64,000 bases of DNA from Oscillospiraceae bacterium (GCA_015067215.1 SVMW01000001.1:1-64000); one strand, 5' to 3'. Shown: positions 1 to 7,038, numbered from the stretch's first letter. Notes: generated from the sequence alone by a model not told the origin. Numbers and translations are program-made.

Positions 1-2
1 AC

Positions 3-110
3 GAAGCTGCAATCGGCAAAATTGCAGGTGAACAGCTGGTTAAGCTGATGACACTTGGCCTTACCGAAAAACAGGCAGAGGAACAGATTATCAACGGGTT
101 CCTTAAATAA
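3..110 (+). CDS. SufB/SufD-family Fe-S cluster assembly protein, C-terminal end only
   Basis: The window opens inside a gene; the last 35 codons are readable and end in TAA. The peptide (EAAIGKIAGEQL, then LGLTEKQAEEQIINGFL) matches the conserved C-terminus of SufB/SufD scaffold proteins, where an EA.IGKI..EQL segment precedes LGL...A...I..GF. These proteins work with the ATPase SufC to build Fe-S clusters in the cytosol. Ending directly after GFLK fits the short clostridial type rather than long SufB. Which of SufB or SufD it is cannot be decided from the tail. A strong terminator follows within 10 bases, so this is the end of its operon. Confidence 0.75.
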   Translation, partial: EAAIGKIAGEQLVKLMTLGLTEKQAEEQIINGFLK

Positions 111-116
111 GAGTTT

Positions 117-143
117 AAAAAGGGAGAGATTTCTCCCTTTTTG
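117..143 (+). terminator. Rho-independent terminator after the suf gene
   Basis: A stem of AAAAGGGAGA against TCTCCCTTTT closes a very short loop and is followed by T-rich sequence. It starts 7 bases after the stop codon. Confidence 0.85.
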
Positions 144-206
144 TTTTGGGATAGTTTATTCACTGCACTGACAGTGCGCACTTTTATATTTGATTTTATA
201 CACATC

Positions 207-356
207 AGCAAGCCTGTTTTCGCAATTCCAAGCGAAACGGGTGTGCATGTCTGAGGGGTGGCTTTGAGCACCGCAGTTTGCGCCGATTGCTTTTTGGGCC
301 CGTATGGGCTGCCTGCCTCAGCGGCGGTTTTGGGCACTTTTACCGCCAAAAGTGCC
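207..356 (+). repeat. Two-copy intergenic element, copy A
   Basis: Two blocks are shared with 42086-42171: CAGCAAGCCTGTTTTCGCAA with its continuation to about 243, and CTGCCTGCCTCAGCGGC with its continuation to 356. Copy A has about 65 extra bases between the blocks. The second block ends in a hairpin, GGCACTTTT-ACCGCC-AAAAGTGCC (333-356). In the other copy the same stem is GTCACTTTT/AAAAGTGAC, so a base pair has changed on both sides. The hairpin lies just upstream of the acpS ribosome binding site and fills most of the 262-base gap before acpS. Confidence 0.7.
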
Positions 357-372
357 GAAAAAGGAGGTTGCA

Positions 373-732
373 ATGTACGGAATCGGTACCGATATAATCA
401 CAATATCAAGAGTAGAAAAAAGCCTTGAGAAACAAAGCTTTATCACCAAAGTCTACGGCAAAAACGAAATTGCTGCCTTTGCAGGCGAAAAACTGCGTGT
501 AAACAGCCTTGCGGCAAACTTTGCAGCAAAGGAAGCCTTTGGCAAAGCCCTTGGCACAGGTGTGCGGGGTTTTGAGCTTTATGAGGTGGAAATTTTGCGG
601 GACAGCCTTGGCAAGCCCTATTTTGTTTTAAGCGGCAAGGCAAAGGAAATTGTGGAAAACAAGTGCCTGACCTGTCATGTATCCCTTTCCCACGAGGGTG
701 ACAAAGCCATTGCTTTTGTGGTGATGGAATAG
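373..732 (+). CDS. acpS: Holo-[acyl-carrier-protein] synthase
   Basis: A 119-residue protein of normal AcpS length. It transfers 4'-phosphopantetheine from CoA to the serine of acyl carrier protein, which switches on fatty-acid synthesis. The Mg-binding signature is complete: GIGTD at residues 3-7 with Asp7, and FAAKEAFGKALGTG at about 50-63 with Glu54; SLSHE follows near the C-terminus. The open frame extends 69 bases upstream, but the ATG at 373 has AAGGAGG (361-367) at good spacing, and the protein begins as AcpS proteins usually do. It appears to be monocistronic, between a repeat and mscL. Confidence 0.95.
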   Translation: MYGIGTDIITISRVEKSLEKQSFITKVYGKNEIAAFAGEKLRVNSLAANFAAKEAFGKALGTGVRGFELYEVEILRDSLGKPYFVLSGKAKEIVENKCLTCHVSLSHEGDKAIAFVVME

Positions 733-775
733 CGGCAGGTACACATCCCCGAATTTTCATTTTATCGTTTTTTGC

Positions 776-794
776 GGGCGGATAATATCCGCCC
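776..794. repeat. Short palindrome GGGCGGAT-A-ATCCGCCC, copy 1
   Basis: Perfect palindrome followed by CTACA. A near-identical copy with the same CCTACA tail is at 1615-1633, and a relative with a 5-base loop is at 30252-30270 between pyrK and carB. Confidence 0.7.
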
Positions 795-831
795 CTACAT
801 TTTTTCGGACAATATTTTCGTGTCTGTGCAA

Positions 832-860
832 TGGACACAACCCCATTTTAATGATATAAT
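832..860 (+). promoter_or_regulatory. Sigma-A promoter of mscL
   Basis: TGGACA (832-837), a 17-base spacer, then TATAAT (855-860), 29 bases before the mscL start. The -35 lies in a small inverted repeat GTGTC/GACAC. Confidence 0.6.
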
Positions 861-888
861 TTTTACATTAAATAAAAGGAGAACAGGT

Positions 889-1317
889 ATGAAAAAATTT
901 ATGGACGAATTCAAAGCCTTTATCAGCCGCGGCAACGTTGTTGATATGGCAGTCGGTGTTATCGTGGGCAGTGCTTTCACCGCAATTGTAAACAGCCTTG
1001 TTAAAGATGTGGTTACACCATTTATCGGTGTGCTGACAGGCGGCGTGGAGTTTACACAGATGAAATATGTTATCACTCCTGCCGTTGGCGAAACACCTGA
1101 AGTTGCAATCCTTTACGGCAACTTTATACAGGCAATCATCAATTTCCTTATCATTGCTTTTGTTGTGTTCTGCATGGTTAAAATGATTAACTCCATGCGT
1201 GCAAAAATGGAAGCAGCAAAGAAAAAGGAAGAAGAAGCTGCACCGGCAGAACCGCCAAAACCAAGCGAAGAAGTTCTGCTGCTTACAGAAATCAGAGACT
1301 TGCTTAAAAAAGATTAA
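889..1317 (+). CDS. mscL: Large-conductance mechanosensitive channel
   Basis: A 142-residue homopentameric channel subunit that opens under membrane tension to release solutes during hypo-osmotic shock. Layout is the family's: amphipathic N-terminal helix (MKKFMDEFKAFISRGN), pore-lining first membrane helix at about 17-47 (VVDMAVGVIVGSAFTAIV), a periplasm-side loop, a second membrane helix at about 79-107, then a charged linker rich in Lys, Glu, Ala and Pro and the C-terminal helix EVLLLTEIRDLL. The start at 889 follows AAAAGGAGA; an upstream in-frame extension reads promoter sequence and was discarded. It is a single-gene unit with its own promoter and terminator. Confidence 0.96.
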   Translation: MKKFMDEFKAFISRGNVVDMAVGVIVGSAFTAIVNSLVKDVVTPFIGVLTGGVEFTQMKYVITPAVGETPEVAILYGNFIQAIINFLIIAFVVFCMVKMINSMRAKMEAAKKKEEEAAPAEPPKPSEEVLLLTEIRDLLKKD

Positions 1318-1330
1318 TACATAAAAAACT

Positions 1331-1357
1331 AACCTCCCTTGAAACCAAGGGAGGTTT
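1331..1357 (+). terminator. Terminator of mscL
   Basis: AACCTCCCTTG-AAAC-CAAGGGAGGTT followed by TTGTTTTG, 13 bases after the stop codon. Confidence 0.9.
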
Positions 1358-1426
1358 TGTTTTGTCGTGAATTTTATCTGTAATTCTGTGCGTTCTGCAG
1401 GGAACGGGCTTGCTACTCCTGTTTTG

Positions 1427-1537
1427 TTGTCATTCTGAGGAAGTGAAACGACCGAAGAATCTCCCGGTTTGATGGGAACAGCTGTTATGGTGAGCCTGAT
1501 TAGACAGCGAGATTTTTCACTGCGTTCAGGATGACAA
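1427..1537. repeat. TGTCATTCTGAG-family palindromic repeat, copy 1
   Basis: Starts TTGTCATTCTGAGG and ends TTCAGGATGACAA, its imperfect inverted complement, with GAAGAATCTCCCGG and GAGATTTTTCAC inside. Two further degenerate half-ends (CTCAGGATGACAA and TTAGGATGGCA) trail to about 1580, as if several copies had piled up. Confidence 0.75.
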
Positions 1538-1614
1538 TGAGACAGCTCAGGATGACAATAGGAAAGTTTAGGATGGCATATTCCGCGATAAAACTTTAGC
1601 ATTTTGTTTTTGGC

Positions 1615-1633
1615 GTGCGGATAATATCCGCCC
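1615..1633. repeat. Short palindrome GTGCGGAT-A-ATCCGCCC, copy 2
   Basis: Second copy of the element at 776-794, with the same CCTACA tail. It lies in the mscL / membrane-anchored protein intergenic region. Confidence 0.65.
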
Positions 1634-1667
1634 CTACAGATCAATACACATCGCTTTTATATTACAA

Positions 1668-2249
1668 TCAGTCAGCCCATCTGATTTCCTTAAACCAGGT
1701 TACATCAGGTGACCAGTAGTTTTCCTGCTGCTGTACATTCTGCAGCACTGCATCAAATTTCGGGCCCCATTTTCTGTCCATAATTTTTTTGTATGTTGCG
1801 TTTTCTTCGCCGCCATGGATATAATCATCCCCCGAGGTGACCATTGTGTAAAGTTCTGTTCCGTCGGCAGCTTCAAAAGAAATATAATATTCCACTCTGT
1901 CGTGGCTTTGCACACTGTCCATACTGATGCCAGGGACAAAGGTGAAAACATTTATGCTTTTGCGGCGCAGATATTTTGCATTGTTTATATAGTCCACAAC
2001 AGCCTTTGCTTCATCCCCTGTGGCGGTGTACATTGTTTTGTGGCTATAGGCATAAGCATATCCGTCTTCCATTTTTTCGCCGTCTTCGGGATAGCGGATT
2101 TCGTTTGAGTCCCGCCTTACAATAACAATATGGTCATAGTCTGCAGGGATATTGAAAATTTTGTCCCCTGTGGTCAGCAAAAGCAAAAACAACCCCACTG
2201 CTCCCACCACAACTGCGGCTGCGATAATTATATATTTTTTGTTTTTCAT
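1668..2249 (-). CDS. Membrane-anchored protein of unknown function
   Basis: A 193-residue protein that I do not recognise. Residues 1-5 are basic (MKNKK) and about 6-27 form one hydrophobic helix, so it is an N-terminal anchor or uncleaved signal with the remainder outside the cell. There is no lipobox. The exported part is polar, with many Asp, Tyr and Glu and a WGP(K) segment near the C-terminus. It lies 33 bases downstream of the DUF2812 gene on the same strand, and is probably the last gene of the PadR operon. Confidence 0.6.
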   Translation of the reverse strand: MKNKKYIIIAAAVVVGAVGLFLLLLTTGDKIFNIPADYDHIVIVRRDSNEIRYPEDGEKMEDGYAYAYSHKTMYTATGDEAKAVVDYINNAKYLRRKSINVFTFVPGISMDSVQSHDRVEYYISFEAADGTELYTMVTSGDDYIHGGEENATYKKIMDRKWGPKFDAVLQNVQQQENYWSPDVTWFKEIRWAD

Positions 2250-2282
2250 TTGTATTACCTTTATCTTTCTGTATGCAGGCGG

Positions 2283-3083
2283 TTACTGCCCTGCTGTAGG
2301 GTTGTTAAGCATATATTCCACTGCGGTTTTTGCAAAGGAAGACAGCCATATAAACGAAAACAGCTGCATAACAAGGCCAATCATAACACCAATGCTGATG
2401 CCTGCATTGATTTTGTCGGTGAAATTGTTGGCACGCAGAGGTATAAAGTTGTTGTCGTCCTTTGCTGTCTGCTGTGCTTTTTTGTGCCACTTTTTATATT
2501 TTGACATTTTGACAATATTGAAGATACATTCGCCAAAAGTGTATATCGGCAGAATTCTGGCAATGCCGATAAGTGAATAAAGCCAGAAAGTTATATATTT
2601 TGTGGAAAGATATTTAATCAGCGCAGCTGCCAGCAGTGCCATAAAGCCCACAAACACACCGCCCGAAAGCACGGCACACAGCTTCCACCTTTTAACATAC
2701 TGTTTTTGAATTATACTGTCATAGTTTTCAAGCTGCACCACCGCGTCGGTATGCAGAGGCATACAGCCAGGGTTTTCGTTGTAAAACACCTGTGTGTGAT
2801 AGTTGCCTGTTATGTGCTGCCAGCCGTCCATCTCTGCAAATTCCCACATTTTTTCCAGTTTCTCGGGCGGTGTGGAAATGCCCGCCACATAGTCAGGGAA
2901 AAAGCTGACTGCAAATTTCAGCTGTTTCGGCTCTGTTTTTTCAAACTCCAGTGTTTTTTCGTGATAGCTTGTGAGCATCCAGCCATCAAGGGCCATATTC
3001 TGCAGATAATCAGTAAGCTGGGGATAATCCCAGAGGCTGTACGGATTTTTCTGTGTCTTTTTCTGTATTTCTTGCTGTGTCAT
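2283..3083 (-). CDS. DUF2812-type membrane protein, partner of PadR
   Basis: About 266 residues. The N-terminal half has the DUF2812 look: LQNMALDGWMLTSYH, then a strand-rich stretch (TEPKQLKFAVSFFPDY) and a second MDGWQ motif. The C-terminal half has about three membrane helices (near 139-160, 168-190 and 230-250). The ATG at 3083 is chosen over a TTG start six codons upstream because GAAGGAG sits 9 bases before it. Its start lies inside the 3' end of the PadR gene (74-base overlap), so the two are translationally linked. PadR plus DUF2812 is a recurrent Firmicute pair; the molecular role of the membrane protein is unknown. Confidence 0.75.
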   Translation of the reverse strand: MTQQEIQKKTQKNPYSLWDYPQLTDYLQNMALDGWMLTSYHEKTLEFEKTEPKQLKFAVSFFPDYVAGISTPPEKLEKMWEFAEMDGWQHITGNYHTQVFYNENPGCMPLHTDAVVQLENYDSIIQKQYVKRWKLCAVLSGGVFVGFMALLAAALIKYLSTKYITFWLYSLIGIARILPIYTFGECIFNIVKMSKYKKWHKKAQQTAKDDNNFIPLRANNFTDKINAGISIGVMIGLVMQLFSFIWLSSFAKTAVEYMLNNPTAGQ

Positions 3084-3402
3084 ATGCGGTGTCTCCTTCA
3101 ATTACGCGGTTGTAGTCCTGTGCCTGCAGAACAATGCGGTCATATTCCCTCTGCAGCAGGTCGCTGCCCTTTTGGGTAAGGATATAGCTGCGGCGGCGGC
3201 CTTCGGTTTTGGTTTCGCTGATAATGCCCTCGTCGCTGAACTGTTCCAGCAGGTTGTACAGTGTGCCGCTGCCCACAGCAACACGGCCTTCGGTTATTTT
3301 GCCCACCTTTGCCATAATGTCCATACCGCAGCATTCTTCGGTAAGGGCAAGCAGAACATAGAACATCTGTTCCGTTAAAGTGCTGAATTTTTCCCTTGGC
3401 AT
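3010..3402 (-). CDS. PadR-family transcriptional regulator
   Basis: About 130 residues. It shows the winged-helix PadR N-terminus: LTEQMFYVLLALTEECCGMDIMAKV, then VGSGTLYNLLEQFSDEGII (the recognition region) and a basic wing KTEGRRRSYILTQKG. PadR proteins are small dimeric repressors that often respond to a small ligand or cell-envelope stress. ATG at 3402 is chosen because AGGAG lies 8 bases upstream; an in-frame GTG three codons earlier overlaps that site. The promoter at 3562-3590 carries a palindrome exactly in its spacer, which fits negative autoregulation of padR-DUF2812-anchored protein. Confidence 0.9.
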   Translation of the reverse strand: MPREKFSTLTEQMFYVLLALTEECCGMDIMAKVGKITEGRVAVGSGTLYNLLEQFSDEGIISETKTEGRRRSYILTQKGSDLLQREYDRIVLQAQDYNRVIEGDTAYDTARNTEKDTEKSVQPLGLSPAY

Positions 3403-3561
3403 ATATAACACTCCTTTTTGAGATTTTTATTTTTCTGTGATATCCGCTGCGGCTGTGGCTGTAAGTGTGATTTTTCAAAACTGTGATTTTCAGTTGAATT
3501 ATACAGCTGTGAGGTGTACCGCCACACCGCATATGTCGAATATCGATATATCTTTGATTTC

Positions 3562-3590
3562 ATTATAATATCGATTATCGATATTGTCAA
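3562..3590 (-). promoter_or_regulatory. padR promoter with palindromic operator filling the spacer
   Basis: Read on the minus strand: TTGACA (3590-3585), a spacer of exactly 17 bases (3584-3568), TATAAT (3567-3562). The spacer is ATATCGATAATCGATAT, a perfect palindrome around one base. A second ATATCGATAT lies at 3540-3549, just downstream of the expected transcription start. Both hexamers are consensus, so occupancy of the palindrome should block a very strong promoter. Confidence 0.85.
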
Positions 3591-3643
3591 TATGCAGGCA
3601 AAAACCATTTTTGCATTTTAAATATCATCAGTTATCAAAAAAC

Positions 3644-3727
3644 AATGTCATTCTGAGGCATTTGCGCCAAAGAATCTCCCGGTTTGATTAAACAAAGAGA
3701 TTTTTCGCCATGCTCAGAATGACATTG
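3644..3727. repeat. TGTCATTCTGAG-family palindromic repeat, copy 2
   Basis: AATGTCATTCTGAGGCA at one end and TGCTCAGAATGACATT at the other form near-perfect terminal inverted repeats of an 84-base unit with GAAT/AGAGATTTTTC in the middle. This is the best preserved copy in the window. Confidence 0.8.
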
Positions 3728-3779
3728 TACTTTAATGCATTATTATGTTTTTGGATTTTACTGACTTAATGATATCCGA

Positions 3780-4970
3780 TTATTTTGCAGGGAAAACTGT
3801 TTCCATACGTCTGCATGCTTCCACAACGCTGTCATATGGGCAGGCAACGTTGATGCGCAGGTGTGTAGGGCCCTGGAATGGTCTGCCGTCGTTAACGATA
3901 ACACCGATTTCAGCCAGTTTTTTCATGACTGTGTCCATATCCATGCCACATTCTGCAACGTCTACCCAAAGCAGATATGTGCCCTGTGGCAGATAGCAGC
4001 TGATGCCTTTGCGTGTGTTGAAGAAGTTCACCATGTATTCCTGGTTTTTGCGCAGGTATGGCATAAGTTCGTCAACATATTCTGCACCGCCTTCGTATGC
4101 GCCTGTGCAGGCTGCAAGGGAGAGAACGTTTGCATTGTTGTAATGTGTGCTTTCGCCCTGACGTTTAATGCGTGCATTGATTACAGGGTTGTAGCAGATT
4201 GTGTAGGAACCGATAAGGCCTGCAAGGTTAAAGGTTTTGCTTGGTGCATAGGATGCAATACAGATGCGTTTTGCGGTGTCATTTACGCTCTGTGTTGGAA
4301 TGTGTTTTGATGCAGGGTCAGTCATAAAGTCTGCCCAGATTTCGTCACTGTAAAGGAAAACGTTGTATTTGTCGCAAAGTTCTACAACCTTTTCAATTTC
4401 CCATTTTTCCCATACACGGCCTGTAGGGTTGTGTGGAGAACAGAAAATCATCATTGGAATGTTTTTTTCCACAATCTGTTTTTCCATATCTTCAAAGTCC
4501 ATACGGTAAACACCGTTTTCGTCCTTTGTAAGAGGAGAAAACGCAATGTTTCTGCCAAGATTTTTAATTGAACCCTGGAAGCCGACATATGTTGCCTGGC
4601 TTGTGAGAATCCAGTCGCCCGGCTGTGTGTAAACGCTGATTGCGCTGCATACGCCGCCCAGAACAGAGTTCTGGTAAAGGATATGTTCTGCTTTAACACC
4701 TTCTGTGCCGTAACGTTTTTCCTGCCAGGAAGCAATTGCTGCAACATATCTTTCGTTAAGCACGGAATAGCCGAGAATAGGGTGTTCAATTCTTTCCTTG
4801 AGTGCTTCGATTACGCTTGGTGCTGTTTCAAAGTCCATATCTGCAACCCACATAGGAATAACATCTTCCTTAGGAACAGGTGTGTACATAGGTGATGATG
4901 GGTCCTTTGTCATAGCCCATTTGGTTGCGCCTGTTGCCCAGCGGTCAATTTTTTTGTCAAAACGGCTCAT
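3780..4970 (-). CDS. MalY/PatB-type PLP aminotransferase (cystathionine beta-lyase-like)
   Basis: A 396-residue fold-type I PLP enzyme. Seen: WVADMDF near residue 41, typical of the MalY/PatB group; SPHNPTGR at 178-185; SDEIWADF with Asp209 facing the PLP ring; and YAPSKTFNLAG with the Schiff-base Lys245. The C-terminal RINVACP holds the carboxylate-binding Arg. Family members cleave the C-S bond of cystathionine or cysteine, or transaminate; the substrate cannot be told from sequence. AAAGGAG precedes the ATG. A long perfect palindrome (5000-5020) lies in its leader and suggests a dedicated regulator. The gene is single and divergent from prmA. Confidence 0.88.
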   Translation of the reverse strand: MSRFDKKIDRWATGATKWAMTKDPSSPMYTPVPKEDVIPMWVADMDFETAPSVIEALKERIEHPILGYSVLNERYVAAIASWQEKRYGTEGVKAEHILYQNSVLGGVCSAISVYTQPGDWILTSQATYVGFQGSIKNLGRNIAFSPLTKDENGVYRMDFEDMEKQIVEKNIPMMIFCSPHNPTGRVWEKWEIEKVVELCDKYNVFLYSDEIWADFMTDPASKHIPTQSVNDTAKRICIASYAPSKTFNLAGLIGSYTICYNPVINARIKRQGESTHYNNANVLSLAACTGAYEGGAEYVDELMPYLRKNQEYMVNFFNTRKGISCYLPQGTYLLWVDVAECGMDMDTVMKKLAEIGVIVNDGRPFQGPTHLRINVACPYDSVVEACRRMETVFPAK

Positions 4971-4999
4971 AATTATTCTCCTTTGAATCTATATGCATT

Positions 5000-5020
5000 T
5001 TTAATTTTACTAAAATTAAA
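5000..5020. promoter_or_regulatory. Perfect 21-bp palindrome between malY-like gene and prmA
   Basis: TTTAATTTTA-C-TAAAATTAAA. One more TTTAAAATTAAA half-like copy is at about 5048-5060. It lies 30 bases upstream of the aminotransferase start codon and 110 bases upstream of prmA, which is a plausible operator position for either gene. Confidence 0.55.
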
Positions 5021-5130
5021 CTCTAACTTATATATTATCACATTTGTATTTAAAATTAAATGCTTTTATGGTACAATTATTCTATTAATATTTATACACA
5101 TTGAACTATAGACGATTGGAGATTTTATCT

Positions 5131-6042
5131 ATGCAGTGGACCGATATAAAAATTATCTGTGACAAAAAATTTGAAGATGTTTTTGACTATGTTTCCAGCG
5201 AAGTATGCCCTATGGGTGTGCAGATTGAGGACTATTCCAATCTTGAAAGCGACGTACTGGAAATTGCACATATTGACCTTATTGAACAGGACCTGCTTGA
5301 AAAGGACAGAACAAAAATTATTGTTCATCACTACATTTCACCTGAACTTGATGCTCAGGAAAGCCTGCTTGTTCTGCAGACAAGACTTTCCGAAGAAGGT
5401 GTGGAATTTACAACCGAAATTGAATATGTTAATCAGGAAGACTGGGAAACAGGCTGGAAAGCTTATTACCACGCTCTGCCAATAGGCGAAAATCTTATGG
5501 TCTGCCCTAGCTGGGAAGACTGCGACACCGACCGCAAGGTGCTTAAACTTGACCCCGGCATGGCATTCGGCACCGGCACACACGAAACCACAAACCTCTG
5601 CCTTGAAGTGCTGGACCGCACAATAAAAGGCGGCGAAAGACTGCTGGACGTTGGCACAGGCAGCGGCATTCTTGGCATTGCAAGCTGTATTCTTGGCGCA
5701 AAGGAAGCAGAGGGTGTGGACATTGACCCTACTGCCGTTAAAGTTGCCAACGAAAACGCCGAACTTAACGGTGTAAGTGACAAGTTTACCATAAAGGTAG
5801 GCGACCTTGCCCAGCAGGCAAGCGGCAAGTATGACATTGTTGTGGCAAACATTGTGGCAAATGCCATTATGATGCTCAGCAAAACCGTTCCGCAGTTTCT
5901 TAAAGAAGGCGGACTGTACATTACAAGCGGCATTATCATTGACAGAAAAGACGAAGTTCTTGCATGTCTTGAAAGCCTTGGCTTTAAAATTCTTAAAGTA
6001 CACACAAAAAACAACTGGGTTTGCATTGAAGCAACAATTTAA
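5131..6042 (+). CDS. prmA: Ribosomal protein L11 methyltransferase
   Basis: A 303-residue SAM-dependent enzyme that trimethylates ribosomal protein L11. The N-terminal substrate-recognition domain (about 1-120) is followed by the signature GMAFGTGTHETT, the SAM-binding LLDVGTGSGILGIA (motif I) and the catalytic-loop segment VVANIVANAI. The length is normal. The start at 5131 has TTGGAG 10 bases upstream; an earlier in-frame TTG lacks one. trmN6 starts 4 bases after the prmA stop, so the two methyltransferase genes are co-translated. Confidence 0.93.
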   Translation: MQWTDIKIICDKKFEDVFDYVSSEVCPMGVQIEDYSNLESDVLEIAHIDLIEQDLLEKDRTKIIVHHYISPELDAQESLLVLQTRLSEEGVEFTTEIEYVNQEDWETGWKAYYHALPIGENLMVCPSWEDCDTDRKVLKLDPGMAFGTGTHETTNLCLEVLDRTIKGGERLLDVGTGSGILGIASCILGAKEAEGVDIDPTAVKVANENAELNGVSDKFTIKVGDLAQQASGKYDIVVANIVANAIMMLSKTVPQFLKEGGLYITSGIIIDRKDEVLACLESLGFKILKVHTKNNWVCIEATI

Positions 6043-6045
6043 GTT

Positions 6046-6756
6046 ATGGAATATACAATTGAAACACTGGCACACGGCACAAAGGTGTGCATAAACAACA
6101 CCCATCGCTTTGGCACCGATGCATTTCTGCTCAGCCATTTTGCCGAGGTAAAATACGCCCAGAAGGCACTTGACATCGGCACAGGCTGCGGCATTATTCC
6201 TCTCAGATGGAAAGATATGGGGCATAAAGGCGAAGCCTATGGGCTGGAAATTGACCCGCAGGGCACACAGCTGATGAAAAAAAGCATTGAACTTAACGGT
6301 TTTTGCAACCTGACAGCCATCTGTGCCGATGTGAGAGAATTTAAAACCGATAAAGCAGATTTTGATGTTATCACCTGCAACCCGCCTTATTTTACTGCAG
6401 GAAAGCCAAAGGATGACGAGAAAAAGGCAAGTTTCCGCCATCAGCTGACGCTTACCGATGACGATGTTGCAGCAGCGGCATACCGCCTGCTGCGTGATAA
6501 CGGCAAGCTGTGCATCTGCCAGCGCCCCGACCAGCTGGCACAGGTAATTTATGCCATGAAAAACAACCGCATTGAGCCTAAAGTTATCCGTTTTGTGCGT
6601 CAGCGTAAAACCAGCCCACACCCGTGGCTTGTGCTGGTTGACGGCAGGAAAAACGGCGGCAAAAGCCTGACAGTTATGCCCGACCTGATTATGGAAGCAG
6701 ATGACGGCAGCGGTTTTTCTGAGGAAATTCAGCGAATTTACGGAAAAATCGAATAA
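6046..6756 (+). CDS. trmN6: tRNA1(Val) (adenine-37-N6)-methyltransferase family protein
   Basis: A 236-residue class I methyltransferase. Seen: THRFGTDAFLLSHFA near the N-terminus, ALDIGTGCGIIPL as SAM motif I, and the catalytic NPPY (TCNPPYFTAG at about 110), which marks N6-adenine methylation. The C-terminus has the WLVLVDGRKNGG motif of the YabB/YfiC group. It presumably modifies tRNA next to the anticodon. The start lies 4 bases after prmA with its ribosome binding site inside the prmA end (GAAGCAA), so translation is probably coupled. The downstream terminator carries copy 1 of the 206-bp element in its loop. Confidence 0.88.
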   Translation: MEYTIETLAHGTKVCINNTHRFGTDAFLLSHFAEVKYAQKALDIGTGCGIIPLRWKDMGHKGEAYGLEIDPQGTQLMKKSIELNGFCNLTAICADVREFKTDKADFDVITCNPPYFTAGKPKDDEKKASFRHQLTLTDDDVAAAAYRLLRDNGKLCICQRPDQLAQVIYAMKNNRIEPKVIRFVRQRKTSPHPWLVLVDGRKNGGKSLTVMPDLIMEADDGSGFSEEIQRIYGKIE

Positions 6757-6799
6757 CTTTCCTCATCTCGTTTGCTTACCGGATATCATAACAAAACAA

Positions 6800-7038
6800 A
6801 AAGCAGTTTATCGCAAAAGCGACATCCCGATAAGAAAACATAAATACCCGACAACACACCGCAAAGTGTGCTGTCGGGTACATTTTTGCCTGTTTTTGCA
6901 GAAAAAGTGCTGCTGCAAGGAAAAGACACGCAGCACTGATTTGTGTAATGCAAGTGTCGCTGACGCCACAGCAGCCTTTTTGTGTTAAAAATCAGGTTTG
7001 TGTTTTCTTGTCGGGAGGTTGCTAAGATAAACTGCTTT
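6800..7038. terminator. Bidirectional terminator split by a 206-bp element (locus 1)
   Basis: The arms AAAGCAGTTTATC (6800-6812) and GATAAACTGCTTT (7026-7038) are perfectly complementary over 13 bases, with an A-rich left flank and ATTTATTTTG on the right. This is the shape of a two-way intrinsic terminator for the converging trmN6 and htrA genes. The loop, which should be a few bases, holds the 206-bp element at 6818-7023 plus GCAAA and AA. Confidence 0.8.
6818..7023 (+). repeat. 206-bp structured element, copy 1
   Basis: Begins AGCGACATCCCGATAAG and ends CTTGTCGGGAGGTTGCT; the ends are imperfect inverted repeats over about 22 bases. Inside are a strong hairpin at 6846-6879 (ACCCGACA.CACAC/GTGTG.TGTCGGGT), a second stem GTGCTGC/GCAGCAC at 6907-6936, and a T-rich segment. 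There is no reading frame of note. It lies in the loop of the trmN6/htrA terminator. Confidence 0.9.

Noticed and set aside
304-372. Upstream extension of acpS to an ATG at 304
   Set aside because: The extension reads the intergenic repeat and a hairpin, while a strong AAGGAGG precedes the ATG at 373, where AcpS proteins normally begin.
6818-7023. Retron or group II intron for the 206-bp element
   Set aside because: There is no reverse transcriptase in the window, no domain V-like hairpin, and no intron end motif (GUGYG...AY). The inverted ends resemble retron a1/a2, but the element occurs in four identical-length copies, which fits a repeat better. Left as an open alternative only.
6818-7023. 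The complementary arms as part of the element's own inverted ends
   Set aside because: The arms differ completely between the four loci while the 206-bp body is nearly identical in three of them, so the arms belong to the sites.
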